A stretch of DNA of 64,000 nt. Origin: Wurfbainia villosa. Taxonomy: Eukaryota > Streptophyta > Magnoliopsida > Zingiberales > Zingiberaceae. Position 1 is the stretch's first letter. Each line of letters opens with the position of its first letter. The DNA lies in contig CM046003.1 of NCBI GenBank assembly GCA_025175895.1, positions 41,843,335-41,907,334 on the forward strand. Reading direction: 5' to 3'. The position numbers and the translations under genes were made by a program. Below are positions 33,292 through 44,762 of this stretch, piece after piece. Below the pieces are notes generated by a model that had not been told where the DNA came from, searched no databases, and saw nothing but the letters and a program-made list of their open reading frames with translations.

Positions 33292-33673
33292 CTATGTAGG
33301 TATGTGATAAGATCGCCTTGAATTGGTTCGCTTTGAAATTCAATTTGGGAAGGATATTGACGCCACACTCAAGAAGACAAGAAGGTGAGTGATAAGTTAT
33401 GGGTGTTTTGATCGCCACAAGTTGCTTTGATAAGATCAGATTTAGTTCTTTGCCTAAGAACTCGAAGGAAGCTCTCACAATAGAGAAAACTCAGATTTCA
33501 TTCCACCAAATTCATCCCTTTAACCATACAAGAGTTTTCCTATATATAGACTTAGTGGAAGTTGAAACAAAAACCTCTACTACACTTCCCACTAAGCACT
33601 AATTATGCACCATTATCATGCATGCATGAATGCATGACATTTATTTTCCACTAATGCAACCACTAATTCATCA
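33292..33673 (-). repeat. 3' LTR of element G, partial
   Basis: Begins TGATGAATTAGTGG (33673 down) after the purine tract, with CTATATATAGG as TATA box (about 33540-33550). It is cut at 33291 by, or abuts, repeat E2; its end was not found. Confidence 0.65.
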
Positions 33674-34437
33674 TTCCCTCCTTTAGATGAATTCGTCCTC
33701 GAATTTAGGTCTTTATCACCTACATCAACAGGACGCAAATCAGCCACATTACATGTTGCACTAACATCATACTCACCGGGCAAGTCAATCTTGTAAGCAT
33801 TGTCATTAATTCTTTTCAATACTTGGAATGGTTCATCTCCTCTTGGCTGAAGTTTTGATTTCCTTTGGGCAGGAAACCTTTCCTTCCTCATATGAACTCA
33901 CACCCAATCACCGGGTTCAAGGACAACTCTTTTTCTCCCTTTATTGGCTCTATTTGCATATTGCTCCATTTTCTTCTCAATTTGAGCTTTAATTTGCTCA
34001 TGAAGCTTCTTCACATATTCCGCCATTGTTTTGCCATCCTTGTGAACTAAAGAAGAAGTGTTAGGTAAAGGAAGCAAATCAAGAGGTGTTAGTGGATTGA
34101 ACCCATAAACAATCTCAAAAGGAGAAAATTGAGTAGTAGAATGGACAACCCTATTGTAAGCAAATTGAACATGAGATAAACACTCTTCCCAAGACTTAAT
34201 GTTCTTAATAATTGCTCTAAGAAGAGTAGAAAGAGTCATATTTACCACCTCAGTTTGGCCGTCAATTTGAGGGTGGCATGTGGTGGAGAAAAGAAGCTTT
34301 GTTCCCAGCTTGTTCCATAAGGTCTTCAAAAAATGGCTTAAAAATTTGGTGTCACGATCTGAAACAATGCTCCGAGGCATACCATGAAGTCTTACCACCT
34401 CTTTGAAAAACAAATCTGCCACATGAGTTGCATCATC
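33616..34437 (-). pseudogene. gypsy integrase core and C-terminus, element G
   Basis: Begins inside the catalytic core: ADLFFKEVVRLHGMPRSIVS with the second Asp in SDRDTKF, then HPQIDGQTEVVNMTLSTLLR with the catalytic Glu. After the core come FAYNRVVHSTTQFSPFEIVY and a GPY/F-like C-terminal module (PFQVLKRINDNAYKIDLP). One TGA replaces a Trp at 33895-33897; otherwise the frame is open from 34422 to 33616. The frame runs through the purine tract into the LTR before stopping, as in some gypsy elements. F1 cuts it at 34437. Confidence 0.88.
33674..33686 (-). other. polypurine tract of element G
   Basis: CTAAAGGAGGGAA on the minus strand, directly before the LTR start. Confidence 0.7.
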
Positions 34438-35689
34438 TGTTGGGTTTTTCGAGCCGCAAAAATCGCTTTTTGCGTTGCGGAAACCTCGGAAGCCCCGGCC
34501 ACGGATCCGTGCGAAGTATAAAAAATAAAACTAACATGTATGTGTTTAATACCTTTAAATCTACTCTAGATCTACATGATAAGAAGTTACCCTTGAAGCG
34601 ATGTCCTTCGCTTATCCCGCTCGTTCAAATGGATTGCCGGAACTCGAGAGTATCAAATACACACTCCTCTATTGGTATCCACACAAGCAATAGGTGGAGA
34701 AAAGACAATCTTGAGTGTGCTAGCACTCCTTGAAGGTCTCGGCAATGGAGGATTGGGAGAGCAAGAGAGGAAGAGAGTCAAGGAAGAAGATGATCCAAGG
34801 AAGAAGAAGATGGAGTTACCCAAAAACAATTCACTCCTCATCAAGAAGTGGCCGGCCACTTCAAGGCTTGGGAGGTTACATGCATGCATGTAACTCCAAG
34901 AGCCAATGACTCTTGGTCTCCCTCATGAGGTGGCACCACATGATAAGTCAATGATGATGTGGAGCATCATCATTGGCCGGCCATGTCAAGTCATCATCAT
35001 GACATGACATTTGGTCAAGTCAAACTTGACCTTTCATCTCCCCTCTCAAGTCAAGTCAAACTTGACCTCTATCTCCCATGGTTGATCAAATTCAACTACT
35101 TGATTCAAGTCAATTTAATTTAATGAATCTCTATTCAATAATTTAAATTGACTAAATGAATCAAATCTAAATTAGACTCATTCAACACTTGAATCAACTT
35201 GAGTCTAACTCAATTAGTCTAATTTGGATTACTCTTAATCCAATTTGGTTCATCACATGAACCTAATCCTCATGGTTCATCATATGAACCTAATCTCCAT
35301 CTAATTGTCCTTTGTGTGTGACCCTATAGGTTCTTGTAACGTTAACAATGTCCCTAAACCGATTTAGGAACATAAACAATGAGCGGTATCTAGCAACACA
35401 TCATTGCTACCTAAGTTACAAGAATGTTGAGCTCCAACATCACCTTTGTGACTAGTAATTGTGACTCTCACAATATGTGACAATGTCCCTCTATCCTTGA
35501 CATCTAGATTAACCAATTGAGGCATAGACCGTGTCATCCTCGGTACAATCTATATCTTGAACTCCAAGTAGACTCACTCTAATCAAATGAGCTCAATATC
35601 TCATATTGACTCATTTGGGCATGGCCATGTACTTCGTGGTCTCACTCTATCAAGAATATCGATGTCACCCCCGTCATATAGGAGGGATA
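34438..35689 (-). repeat. solo LTR F1, 3' part
   Basis: Reads TGTTGGG on the plus strand, the reverse of the CCCAACA end. With 44017-44602 it forms one ~1.84 kb LTR of the C/F2/H family, flanked by tcatc (34433-34437 and 44603-44607). F2 interrupts it. Confidence 0.9.
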
Positions 35690-36782
35690 TGTTGGGTTTT
35701 CCGAGCCACAAAAACCGCTTTTTGCGTTGCGGAAACTTCGGAAGCCCCCGGCCACGGATCCGTGCGAAGTATAAAATATAAAACTAACATGTATGTGTTT
35801 AATACCTTTAGATATACTCTAGATCTACATGATAAGAAGTTACCCTCGATGCGACGCCCTTCGCAAATCTCGCTCGTCCAAAAGGTTCGCCGAAACTTGA
35901 GAGTATCAAGTGCACACTCCTCTATTGGTATCCACACAAGCAATAGGTGGAGAAAAAATACCTTAGAGTGTGCTAGCACCCTTTAGGAATTTCGGCCAAG
36001 GAGGTTGAGAGAGCTTGAGAGGGTGATCCAAGGAAGAAGATGAAGTTGTGTAACTCACACAAATAATTCTCATCTAATGAGAATAGTGGTCGGCTACTTT
36101 TCTTAGGGGGGTTACATGCATGCATGTAACTCCTCCAAGAGTCAATGACTCTTGGTCTCCCTCATGAGGTGACACCACATGCTAAGTCATCATCATGACA
36201 TGACATTTGGTCAAGTCAAACTTAACCTTTCATCTTCCCTCTTAAGTCAAGTCAAACTTGACCTCTTATCTCCCATGGTTGATAAAATCCAACCATTTGA
36301 TTCAAGTCAATTTAATTTAATGAATCTCTATTCATTAATCTAAATTAGACTTATTCAACACTTGAATCAAATTAAGCCCAACTCAATTAGTCTAATTAGG
36401 ATTACTCTTAATCCAATTTGGTTCATGGGCTCATGGTTCATCATATGAACCTAATCTCCATCTAATTGTCCTTTGTGTGTGACCCTATAGATTCTTGTAA
36501 CGTTGGCAATGTCCCTAAACCGATTTAGGAACATAAGCAATGAGCGGTATCTAGCAACACATCATTGCTACCCAAGTTACAAGAATGTTGAGCTCCAACA
36601 TCACCTTTGTGACTACTAATTGTGACTCTCACAATATGTGACAATGTCCCTCTATCCTTGACATCTAGATTGACCAATTGAGGCATAGACCGTGTCATCC
36701 TCGGTATAATCTATATCTTGAACTCCAAGTAGACTCACTCTAATCAAATCATATTGAGCTCATTTGGGTACAATCTATATCT
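35690..36782 (-). repeat. 3' LTR of F2, truncated
   Basis: Keeps the LTR 3' ~1.1 kb; near 36760-36785 it jumps from LTR sequence directly to the RNase H region. The purine tract and LTR start are missing, so this copy cannot complete replication. Confidence 0.87.
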
Positions 36783-37080
36783 GCGATGTTAGTCTCTTGG
36801 GTACTCTGCAAATCTTCACATCTCCTCTATCGATAATCTCTCGAATGAGATGGAAGCATCGATATATTCGGCCTCTATTGTAGAATCAACAACTGTGTCC
36901 TGCTTGGAACTCTTCCAGCTCACAGCGCCACTATTCAAGTAAAACACGAACTCTGACTGCGATCTATAATTATCCTGGTCAGTTTGGAAGCTGGCATCGC
37001 TGTAACCCTTTACAGCTAGCTCCTCATCGCCTCCAAATATCAATAAATATTCTTTAGTCCTTCTCAAGTACTCGAGTGCT
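36783..37080 (-). pseudogene. copia RNase H, element F2, internally deleted
   Basis: The frame 37067-36816 reads RTKEYLLIFGGDEELAVKGY then SDASFQTDQDNYRSQS and DSTIEAEYID, with the catalytic Asp and Glu. It then jumps to the tail SFERLSIEEM read out of frame: about 170 bp between EAEY and the HLIREI tail are missing. A short duplicated or shuffled stretch (CTTCTCAAGTACTCG twice, 37062-37090) marks another break towards RT. Confidence 0.83.
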
Positions 37081-37082
37081 TC

Positions 37083-38340
37083 TCAAGTACTCGTCATGCT
37101 CAAAGCATACGAGACATCAGGACGAGTATACAGCATGACGTACATGATAGATCCTATAGTAGATGCGTAAGAGATCTTATCCATGCGGTCTCTCTCCTCT
37201 CTAGAAGAGGGACTTTGAGTCTTCGAAAGACTCACACCATGTGACATCGGCAGAAGTCCCTTCTTGGAATTCTGCATGACAAATCGTAATAATACCGTGT
37301 CAATGTATGTACTCTGACTTAGGCCAAGCAATCTCTTAGATATATCTCTATAGATCTTGATGCCTAGAATACAGGCTGCTTCACCTAAGTCTTTCATTGA
37401 GAAGCACGTCCCCAGCCAAGTCTTCACAAACTGTAGCGAAGGGATGTCATTCCCAATGAGCTATGTCATCCACATACAATGGAAGACAACTGTATTCCCT
37501 TTAACCCTTTTGTAGACACAGGGTTCATCTTCATTCTTGATGAAACCAAACTGTTTGATCGCATTATCGATTCGAAGATTCCAGCTCCGAGAGGCTTGCT
37601 TTAGCCTATAAATGGACCTTTGTAGCTTGCATACTTTCTCAGTATGCTATGGATCTTCAAAACCCTCAGGTTGTGTCATGTACACATCCTCGAGTAAGTT
37701 TCCATTCAGAAATGTGATTTTGACATCCATTTGCCAGATCTCATAATCGTGGTATGCTGCAATAGCAAGCAAGATCCGAATAGACTTAAACATCGCCACT
37801 GGAGAAAAGGTTTCATCATAGTCAATACCATGAATCTGCTTGAAACCTTTATCCATCAATCGACCCTTATAGGTATGCGTAAGTCCATCCATGTCAGTCT
37901 TTCTCCTAAAGATCCACTTACACCCAATGAGTTTGACTCCTTCAGGTGGATCAACCAAAGTCCATACTTGGTTGGTGTACATGGATTCCATCTCGGATCT
38001 CATGGCCTCTAGCCATTTCTCAGAATCTGGATTCATCAAAGCTTCCTGATAGGAGGTAGGCTCATTCTCAATGAGCATAACGTCATCATGGTCAGACAAG
38101 AGAAATGAGTATCTCTCAGGCTGACGACGTATCCTATCAGACCTACGAAGAGGTAGGTCTACATGAATAGGTGGTTGTTCCACAACTCCTTGTGCAACAA
38201 CCTCATCACCCACAACACTTTGTGGTTCATGTTCAACCTCCATCAAGGTCTCAGTGCTATGGTCCTTATCTTGAATTTCTTCAAGATCGAACGTACTCCC
38301 ACTAGTTTTTCTAGAAACAAAATCTCTTTCTAGAAAAACC
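37083..38340 (-). pseudogene. copia reverse transcriptase, element F2
   Basis: The frame 38447-37647 holds the variable integrase tail and the RT fingers (WTLVDPPEGVKLIGCKW, RRKTDMDGLTHTYKGRLMDK, QMDVKITFLNGNLLEDVYM). A TAG follows FEDP. The palm box near 37460-37490 has the codons for YVDD, but a short deletion just after shifts the frame into a stop. The thumb is open from 37427 to 37083 (GEAACILGIKIYRD). Nearly intact but inactive. Confidence 0.88.
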
Positions 38341-39200
38341 CTAGTCTTTGCTACAAACACTTTATGCTGACTGGGAATGTAGAAGTAATATCCCTTTGTA
38401 TTCTTGAGATATCCAACAAAAAAGCACCTATCGGATTTGGGTCCCAATTTGTCTGAGACTTAACGTCGAACGTAAGCCTCACAACCCCAAATCCTCATGA
38501 AAAACATCTTGGGATTTCTCCCTGTCCATATCGTATATGGTGTCTTTATGACAGCCTTGGATGGTACACAGTTAAGGGTAAAGGATGCTGTGTCTAGAGC
38601 ATATCCCCAAAAAGATATAGGAAGATCTGTGTGACTCATCATAGATCGTACCATATCTAATAGGGTACGATTCCTCCTTTCGGATACACCATTCCACTGT
38701 GGTGTTCTAGGAGGAGTGAATTGGGATAGAATCTCACACTCAACTAGATAGTCACGAAACTCATAGCTAAGGTATTCACCACCTCGATCTGATCGAAGTA
38801 TCTTAATACTCTTGCCAAGCTGGTTTTGTACTTCATTCTTGAATTCTTTGAACTTTTCAAAGGATTCTGATTTATGTGTCATAAGATACACATAACCATA
38901 TCTACTGAAGTCATCAGTAAATGTAATGAAGTACCTGTAACCACCTCTAGCAGCAACATTGAAAGGATCACATACATCACTATGTATAAGTCCTAACAAA
39001 TCTGTTGCTCTTTCGCTGTGTCCACTAAAGGGAGTCTTGGTCATCTTGCCTAAAAGGCAAGACTCGCATGTCTTATATGATTCAAAATCAAATGAGTCTT
39101 ACAACCCATCCTTATGGAGCTGAGATAAGCGACTCTCATTTATGTGACCTAAGCGATAATGCCAAAGATAGATTTGGTTCAACTCATTTGACTTGAACCT
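38341..39200 (-). pseudogene. copia integrase, element F2
   Basis: HHCC region at about 39185-39050 (WHYRLGHINESRLSQL ... CESCLLGKM) and catalytic core with Asp in IHSDVC, Asp in LRSDRGGEY and Glu in GVSERRNRT. Two in-frame stops only (after DGL near 39097 and after VRR near 38459); all three catalytic residues are retained. In sister H the first of these stops is absent, so this is private decay. Confidence 0.9.
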
Positions 39201-39640
39201 CTTGGTACTTATGTTATAGATAGGGCTCTCTAAGTCTAGAAAGTAGAGTCCGTTCATTAGAGGTGCACTACAATAGAACATATCATTTAAATAAACTGAA
39301 CAACATTTATTCTTTATTATAAATGTAAATCCTTTCTTGTCCAAACAAGAAACCGAAATTATATTCTTAGTCAAAGCAGACACATAACAACATTCATCTA
39401 ATTCTAGTACAAGCCCAGAGGACAGAGATAGATCATAAGTTCCTATAGCAACAGCAGCAACCCTTGCTCCATTGCCTACTCGTAGGTCCACCTCGCCCTT
39501 TGTCAATGCCCTGCTATTTCTCAGCGCCTGCACATTGGTACAAATGTGAGATGCACATCCGGTATCTAATACCCATGATGAAGAAATAGATAGATTGACT
39601 TCTTTAATATTTATACCCGAAGTAGAAGTCTCACTTCTTT
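39201..39640 (-). pseudogene. copia protease, element F2
   Basis: Open within frame 39824-39099. Contains SISSSWVLDTGCASHICTNV near 39600-39540 with the DTG active site, then the DLRVGNGARV and CCYVSALTKN stretches typical of the family. Intact as a domain, but without an intact polyprotein. Confidence 0.87.
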
Positions 39641-40448
39641 TCTTCTTAAGATCTTCCAGGTAAGCTTTGCAGTTACGCTTCCAGTGTCCAACTTCCTTGC
39701 AATGGAAGCAAGCCCCTTCCTTGGCTACCCCTCCTTTGGGTTTAAGATCTTTGCCTTTGCCCTTGGCTTGGGACTTTCCCATACCTTTAGGCTTGCCCTT
39801 GCCTTTCTTCTTGTGCACCATCAAAATGGTGTCATATTTTCACTTCTCAAGGTTAAGCTCAACAGTTCTCAACATGCTGAGCATCTCAGGCAGTGACTTA
39901 TCAATTTCATTCATATTGTAATTCATGATAAATTGATTGTAGGCTTGTGGCAAAGATTATAAGATCAGGTCAGTGGCCAGCTCTTGGCCAAGTGGGAATC
40001 CCAGCCTTTGTAGGTTTTCTACGTACCCAATCATCTTGAGTACATATGGACCTACGGGAGTCCCATCTTGCATTTTGGACCCAAACAATGCCTTAGAGAC
40101 TTCATATCTCTCATGTCTTGCTTGTCCTTGATATAGTTGACGAAGATATCCAACCATATCATAAGCATTCATGAACTCGTGTTGCTTCTGAAGCTCAGAG
40201 TTCATGGTTGCGAGCATTAGACATGACACATCTAATGCATCATCTTGATTCTTCTTGTAAGCATCTTTGTCAGCTCGCGAGGCAATGACAGGAGGTGCCT
40301 CTGGAATGTGCTGCTCCAGGACGTACAACTTCCTTTCTTGGGTGAGAACAATTCTCAGGTTCCTGTACCAGTCCAGAAAATTTGCTTCATTGAGCTTGTC
40401 CTTCTCAAGGACAGAACACAGAGAGAGAATGTTCATGTTTGTCAACAT
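39641..40448 (-). pseudogene. gag: copia Gag, element F2, two stops
   Basis: ATG at 40448. The capsid-like domain (LNEANFLDWYRNLRIVL ... DDALDVSCLMLATMN ... VLKMIGYVENLQRLGFPLGQ) runs to a TAA at about 39957; a further TGA (W or similar) lies near 39838. The basic Lys/Gly stretch precedes a complete CCHC zinc knuckle, CFHCKEVGHWKRNC (about 39714-39673). This is the only copy in the window with all four zinc ligands in place. Confidence 0.9.
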
Positions 40449-41250
40449 AATAATCTACAACATACAATGCAGAGAATTAATATCATATTCCTTTTATCAT
40501 TTAATTAGACCTTTAATCAAATGATGCTCCCACTGAATTATAGGAATTTTGTAGAATCGAGTTATGGATGTGGTCAAACCATATTACTAGATTCATACAA
40601 ACTAGCTATAATTCTTGCGGAACAAGATCCACATCATACTAAGCCTTAAGTTAGCTTTGACTAAATCGCCCAAGACTTAGTACGATCGGTGGGTAACACA
40701 TTACCGATTACATCTCTATGCAACTCTTGTTTATAGGATCAAGACCCACATTTATAAAAGACCTTGAGTTAGCTTTGGCTAAATCGCCTAAGATTTAGTG
40801 TAAATGCGATCTTATCCTATCTTTCCAATGATTGGAATATGCCTATAGTTCTACTTGATCCAATTGAGTTAACTAGTTTTACTCAATCTAATTGAGCTTA
40901 CTCTAACCCAAGCTGTGATAGGCGGGACCAAGATTGTCCCTCCGCACCCTACCAAGATAATATGCGTTGCTCTGCTTTGGCAGATTCAACAACTACAAAT
41001 GATCGAGGTAGTGATGGGTATCAAGGACCTGGTAGGCATTTACGAGTTGATTCGATTAAGATCTAATCTAATCGTAATGTGTATCATATACGCATTAAGG
41101 CCTTTATTATCCTATATTAGCATGCATCACATACATACATACATTATTCTAGCATGCATCATATGCATACAAGAAAATTATCCTAACATGTATCATATAC
41201 ATACAAGCATTATTCTACTAGCATGCATCACATACATACAAGCAAAATCA

Positions 41251-41340
<90 letters not shown>

Positions 41341-42173
41341 CTGTGATGTAGTCATGGCCCTACTACGATCTTCTCAAGCCAATGAGAAGATCGGACGGTC
41401 AATCTAAGGCTAGCGGCTTCTCTAAGCGCTTCCTTTGACCGCCATGTGTCGTCGGCACCCTTCTCGTAACTTCGTCTACAAGTGAACTTTCCACCGCTCT
41501 ATTTTGTACATTACAAATATGAAACTCGAGTTACATTCGAGTCTAAAACTATTTACAACTAGAATTTCAAAAGAAGAGGTACGACGCGCAGGTCGCATAC
41601 ACTATACAACACGCACAACCACAAAAACGACACGCAGGCCGTATTATGAATTTCAACACATCATAATCCAATCAAATTGGGGTCATTGGGCCATGACAAT
41701 CACAAAATTATACATAATTCTAAATTATATATTTTTACAGAAAATTTTTATAATTTTTCCTATTTTTTTCAATTTTATGAGTCACCTCTCCGTAACGGTC
41801 CCGCTAAGCGGTTTCAGAGCCACGTAACGGATCCGTGGCCGGGGGCTTCCGAGGTTTCCGATCGCGGGACAAGGCCCCTTCGGGGATAGGGGCAGTGCCC
41901 CTACTCGCAAAATAAACTTTTCGAGTGTCCCTACTACGATCTTACAACGACTTAAGTCGCTATCCCAAAAACCTAAAGCGAGAACTCGCCGTTTCGGAGA
42001 GTTTTTCTCGGTGGTTAAAGCCGACAAGTGTCCCAACACTCATTGCTTTGACTCTTCGAGAAAAATACCCAAAAATTCTATAAAAATAGGAAATTTATAG
42101 AAACATAAAATTCTGTAATTTTTATATCTAATATAAAAACCACAAAAACGAAACACATACATGCTTCGCACGT
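40449..42173 (-). other. untranslated leader of F2
   Basis: Non-coding. On the plus strand it contains the paired ~31-bp repeats (40645-40675 and 40763-40793), minisatellite units of GCATGCATCACATACATAC (about 41110-41250) and (TA)n at 41255-41332. The open frames of Tyr-Ile repeats here are just the (TA)n tract. Confidence 0.78.
41255..41332. repeat. (TA)n tract in F2 leader
   Basis: About 38 TA dinucleotides, next to the minisatellite, at the same leader position as in C and H. Confidence 0.92.
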
Positions 42174-42187
42174 GGCTCTGATACCAC
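42174..42187 (-). other. primer-binding site of F2
   Basis: GTGGTATCAGAGCC on the minus strand, the exact initiator-Met tRNA complement, one base after the 5' LTR. Confidence 0.92.
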
Positions 42188-44011
42188 TGTTGGGTTTTCC
42201 GAGCCGCAAAAACTGCTTTTTGCGTTGCGGAAACCTCGGAAGCCCCCGGCCACGGATCCGTGCGAAGTATAAAATATAAAACTAACATGTATGTATTTAA
42301 TACCTTTAGATCTACTCTAGATCTACATGATAAGAGTTACCCTCGATGCGACGCCCTTCGTAAATTCCGCTCGTCCAAAAGGTTCGCCGGAACTTGAGAG
42401 TGTCAAGTGCACACTCCTCTATTGGTATCCACACAAGCAATAGGTGGAGAAAAAAACCTTAGAGTGTGCTAGCGCCCTTTAGGAATTTCGGCCAAGGAGG
42501 TTGGGAGAGCTTGAGAGGGTGATCCAAGGAAGAAGATGAAGTTGTGTAACTCACACAAATAATTCTCATCTAATGAGAATAGTGGTCGGCCACTTTTCTT
42601 AGGGGGGTTACATGCATGCATGTAACTCCTCCAAGAGCCATTGACTCTTGGTCTCCCTCATGAGGTGGCACCACATGCTAAGTCAATGATGATGTGGAGC
42701 ATCATCATTGGCCGGCCATGCCAAGTCATCATCATGACATGACATTTAGTCAAGTCAAACTTAACCTTTCATCTTCCCTCTCAAGTCAAGTCAAACTTGA
42801 TCTCTTATCTCCCATGGTTGATCAAATCCAACCATTTGATTCAAGTCAATTTAATTTAATGAATCTCTATTCATTAATTTAAATTGATTTGATGAATCAA
42901 ATCTAAATTAGACTCATTCAACACTTGAATCAAATTGAGTCCAACTCAATTAGTCTAATTAGGATTACTCTTAATCCAATTTGGTTCATCCCATGAACCT
43001 AATCCTCATGGTTCATCATATGAACCTAATCTCCATCTAATTGCCCTTTGTGTGTGACCCTATAGGTTCTTGTAATGTTGACAATGTCCCTAAACCGATT
43101 TAGAAACATAAGCAATGAGCGGTATCTAGCAACACATCATTGCTACCCAAGTTACAAGAATGTTGAGCTCCAACATCACCTTTGTGACACCTAATTGTGA
43201 CTCTCACAATATGTGACAATGTCTCTCTATCCTTGACATCTAGATTGACCAATTGAGGCATAGACCGTGTCATCCTCGGTACAATCTATATCTTGAACTC
43301 CAATTCGACTCACTCTAATTAAATGAGCTCAATATCTCATATTGACTCATTTGGGCATGGTCATGCACTTCGTGGTCTCACTCTATCAAGAATATCGATG
43401 TCACCCCCGTCATATAGGAGGGATAGATCCCATCTACATCACTCACATCCCTCCGCATAATTTGTTACATATCCAGTAATCGCATTTATAGTCCACCCAT
43501 TTACGGGTGACGTTTGACGAAGCCAAAGTATGCAACTCTTTATGTAGGGAACTATGGTGACTTCATGTCTAAGGACTAATAGTCATACTAATAGCCACAT
43601 GAGAAAGTATATGACACTCATTTAACGATCCATGATACTTTCTCATGGTGGGTCATTCAGTATACATTCTCCAATGCATACCCATGTGTTAACTTGATAT
43701 CTCATATCCATGACTTGTGAGATCAAGTCATCGTGTTGACCTACATGCTAGCCTCTACGCATTAACATTGTCCCTGAATGTTAATACTGGACTAGGAATG
43801 ATTAAGAGTAGTGTTCTCTATATCATCTCATTATCAATTTAACCAATCGATTGAGATAGATAAGAACCTACTACTCAAGGACATTATTATATTTAATTAT
43901 TTGACACCAATACAAGTAAATATAATAACCATGCCTTTATAAATAGGAATATTATACAATAAAGTCTATACAACAATCATCACATGATTGACTCTAGGGC
44001 TTTCACTAACA
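42188..44011 (-). repeat. 5' LTR of F2
   Basis: 1824 bp, complete TGTTAGTG...CCCAACA on the minus strand. Good reference copy for the family. Confidence 0.93.
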
Positions 44012-44016
44012 GGATA

Positions 44017-44602
44017 AATCCTATCTACATCACTTACATCCCTCCGCATAATTTGTTACATACCCAGTAATCACCTTTATAGTCCATCCATTTACGGGTG
44101 ACGTTTGACGAAGCCAAAGTATGCAACTCCTTATGTAGGGAACCATGGTGACTTCAGGTCTAAGGACTAATAGTCATACTAATAGTCACATGAGAAAGTA
44201 TATGACACTCATATAACGATTCATGATACTTTCTCATGACGGGTCATTCAGTATACATTCTCCAATGCATACCCATGTGTCAACTTGATATCTCATATCC
44301 ATGACTTGTGAGATCAAGTCATCGTGTTGACCTACATGCTAGTCTCTACGCATTAACATTGTCCCTAAATGTTAATACTTGACTAGGAATGATTAAGAGT
44401 AGTGTTCTCTATATCATCTCATTATCGATTCAACCAATCGATTGATATAGATAAGAACCTACTACTCAAGGACATTATTATATTTAGTTATTTGACACCA
44501 ATACAAGTAAATATAATAATTATGTCTTTATAAATAGGAATATGATACAATAAAATCCATGCAACAATCATCACATGATTGACTCTAGGGCTTTCACTAA
44601 CA
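44017..44602 (-). repeat. solo LTR F1, 5' part
   Basis: Completes the LTR begun at 34438; its own 5' end TGTTAGTGAAAG is at 44602, followed by tcatc (44603-44607). The ggata at 44012-44016 is the duplication made by F2. Confidence 0.9.
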
Positions 44603-44607
44603 TCATC

Positions 44608-44762
44608 AACTTTGTGCAAGGTATGAAGTGTGTCATCTTGGAAAATCTATCAACTACCACAAAAATGGAGTCCTTACCTTTTTGAGTGCATGGTAGCCCT
44701 AAAACAAAATCCATAGACAAGTCAGTCCATGGGAAATTAGGAATAGGCAAAGGAGTGTAAAG
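44608..44762 (-). pseudogene. gypsy integrase core fragment, element G
   Basis: About 50 codons with MDFVLGLPCTQKGKDS (first catalytic Asp) and VVVDRFSKMTHFIPC, the start of the gypsy integrase core. It lies between the insertions F1 (tcatc) and H (taaag) and joins in frame to 34437 and to 52059. Confidence 0.87.

Larger units (their letters stand above)
35690..44011 (-). mobile_element. Ty1/copia element F2 inside solo LTR F1
   Basis: 8322 bp, flanked by ggata (35685-35689 and 44012-44016). It has a complete 5' LTR (42188-44011), leader, Gag, PR, IN and RT, but a deleted RNase H end and a 3' LTR lacking about 700 bp. It is the best preserved coding copy of the family in the window. Confidence 0.93.

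Noticed and set aside
33865..34050. Plus-strand frames over the gypsy integrase
   Set aside because: Shadows of the minus-strand integrase reading frame.
41110..41250. Repeat-spacer array as in CRISPR
   Set aside because: Units are imperfect, 30-38 bp with no constant unique spacers, in a plant retrotransposon leader: an ordinary minisatellite.
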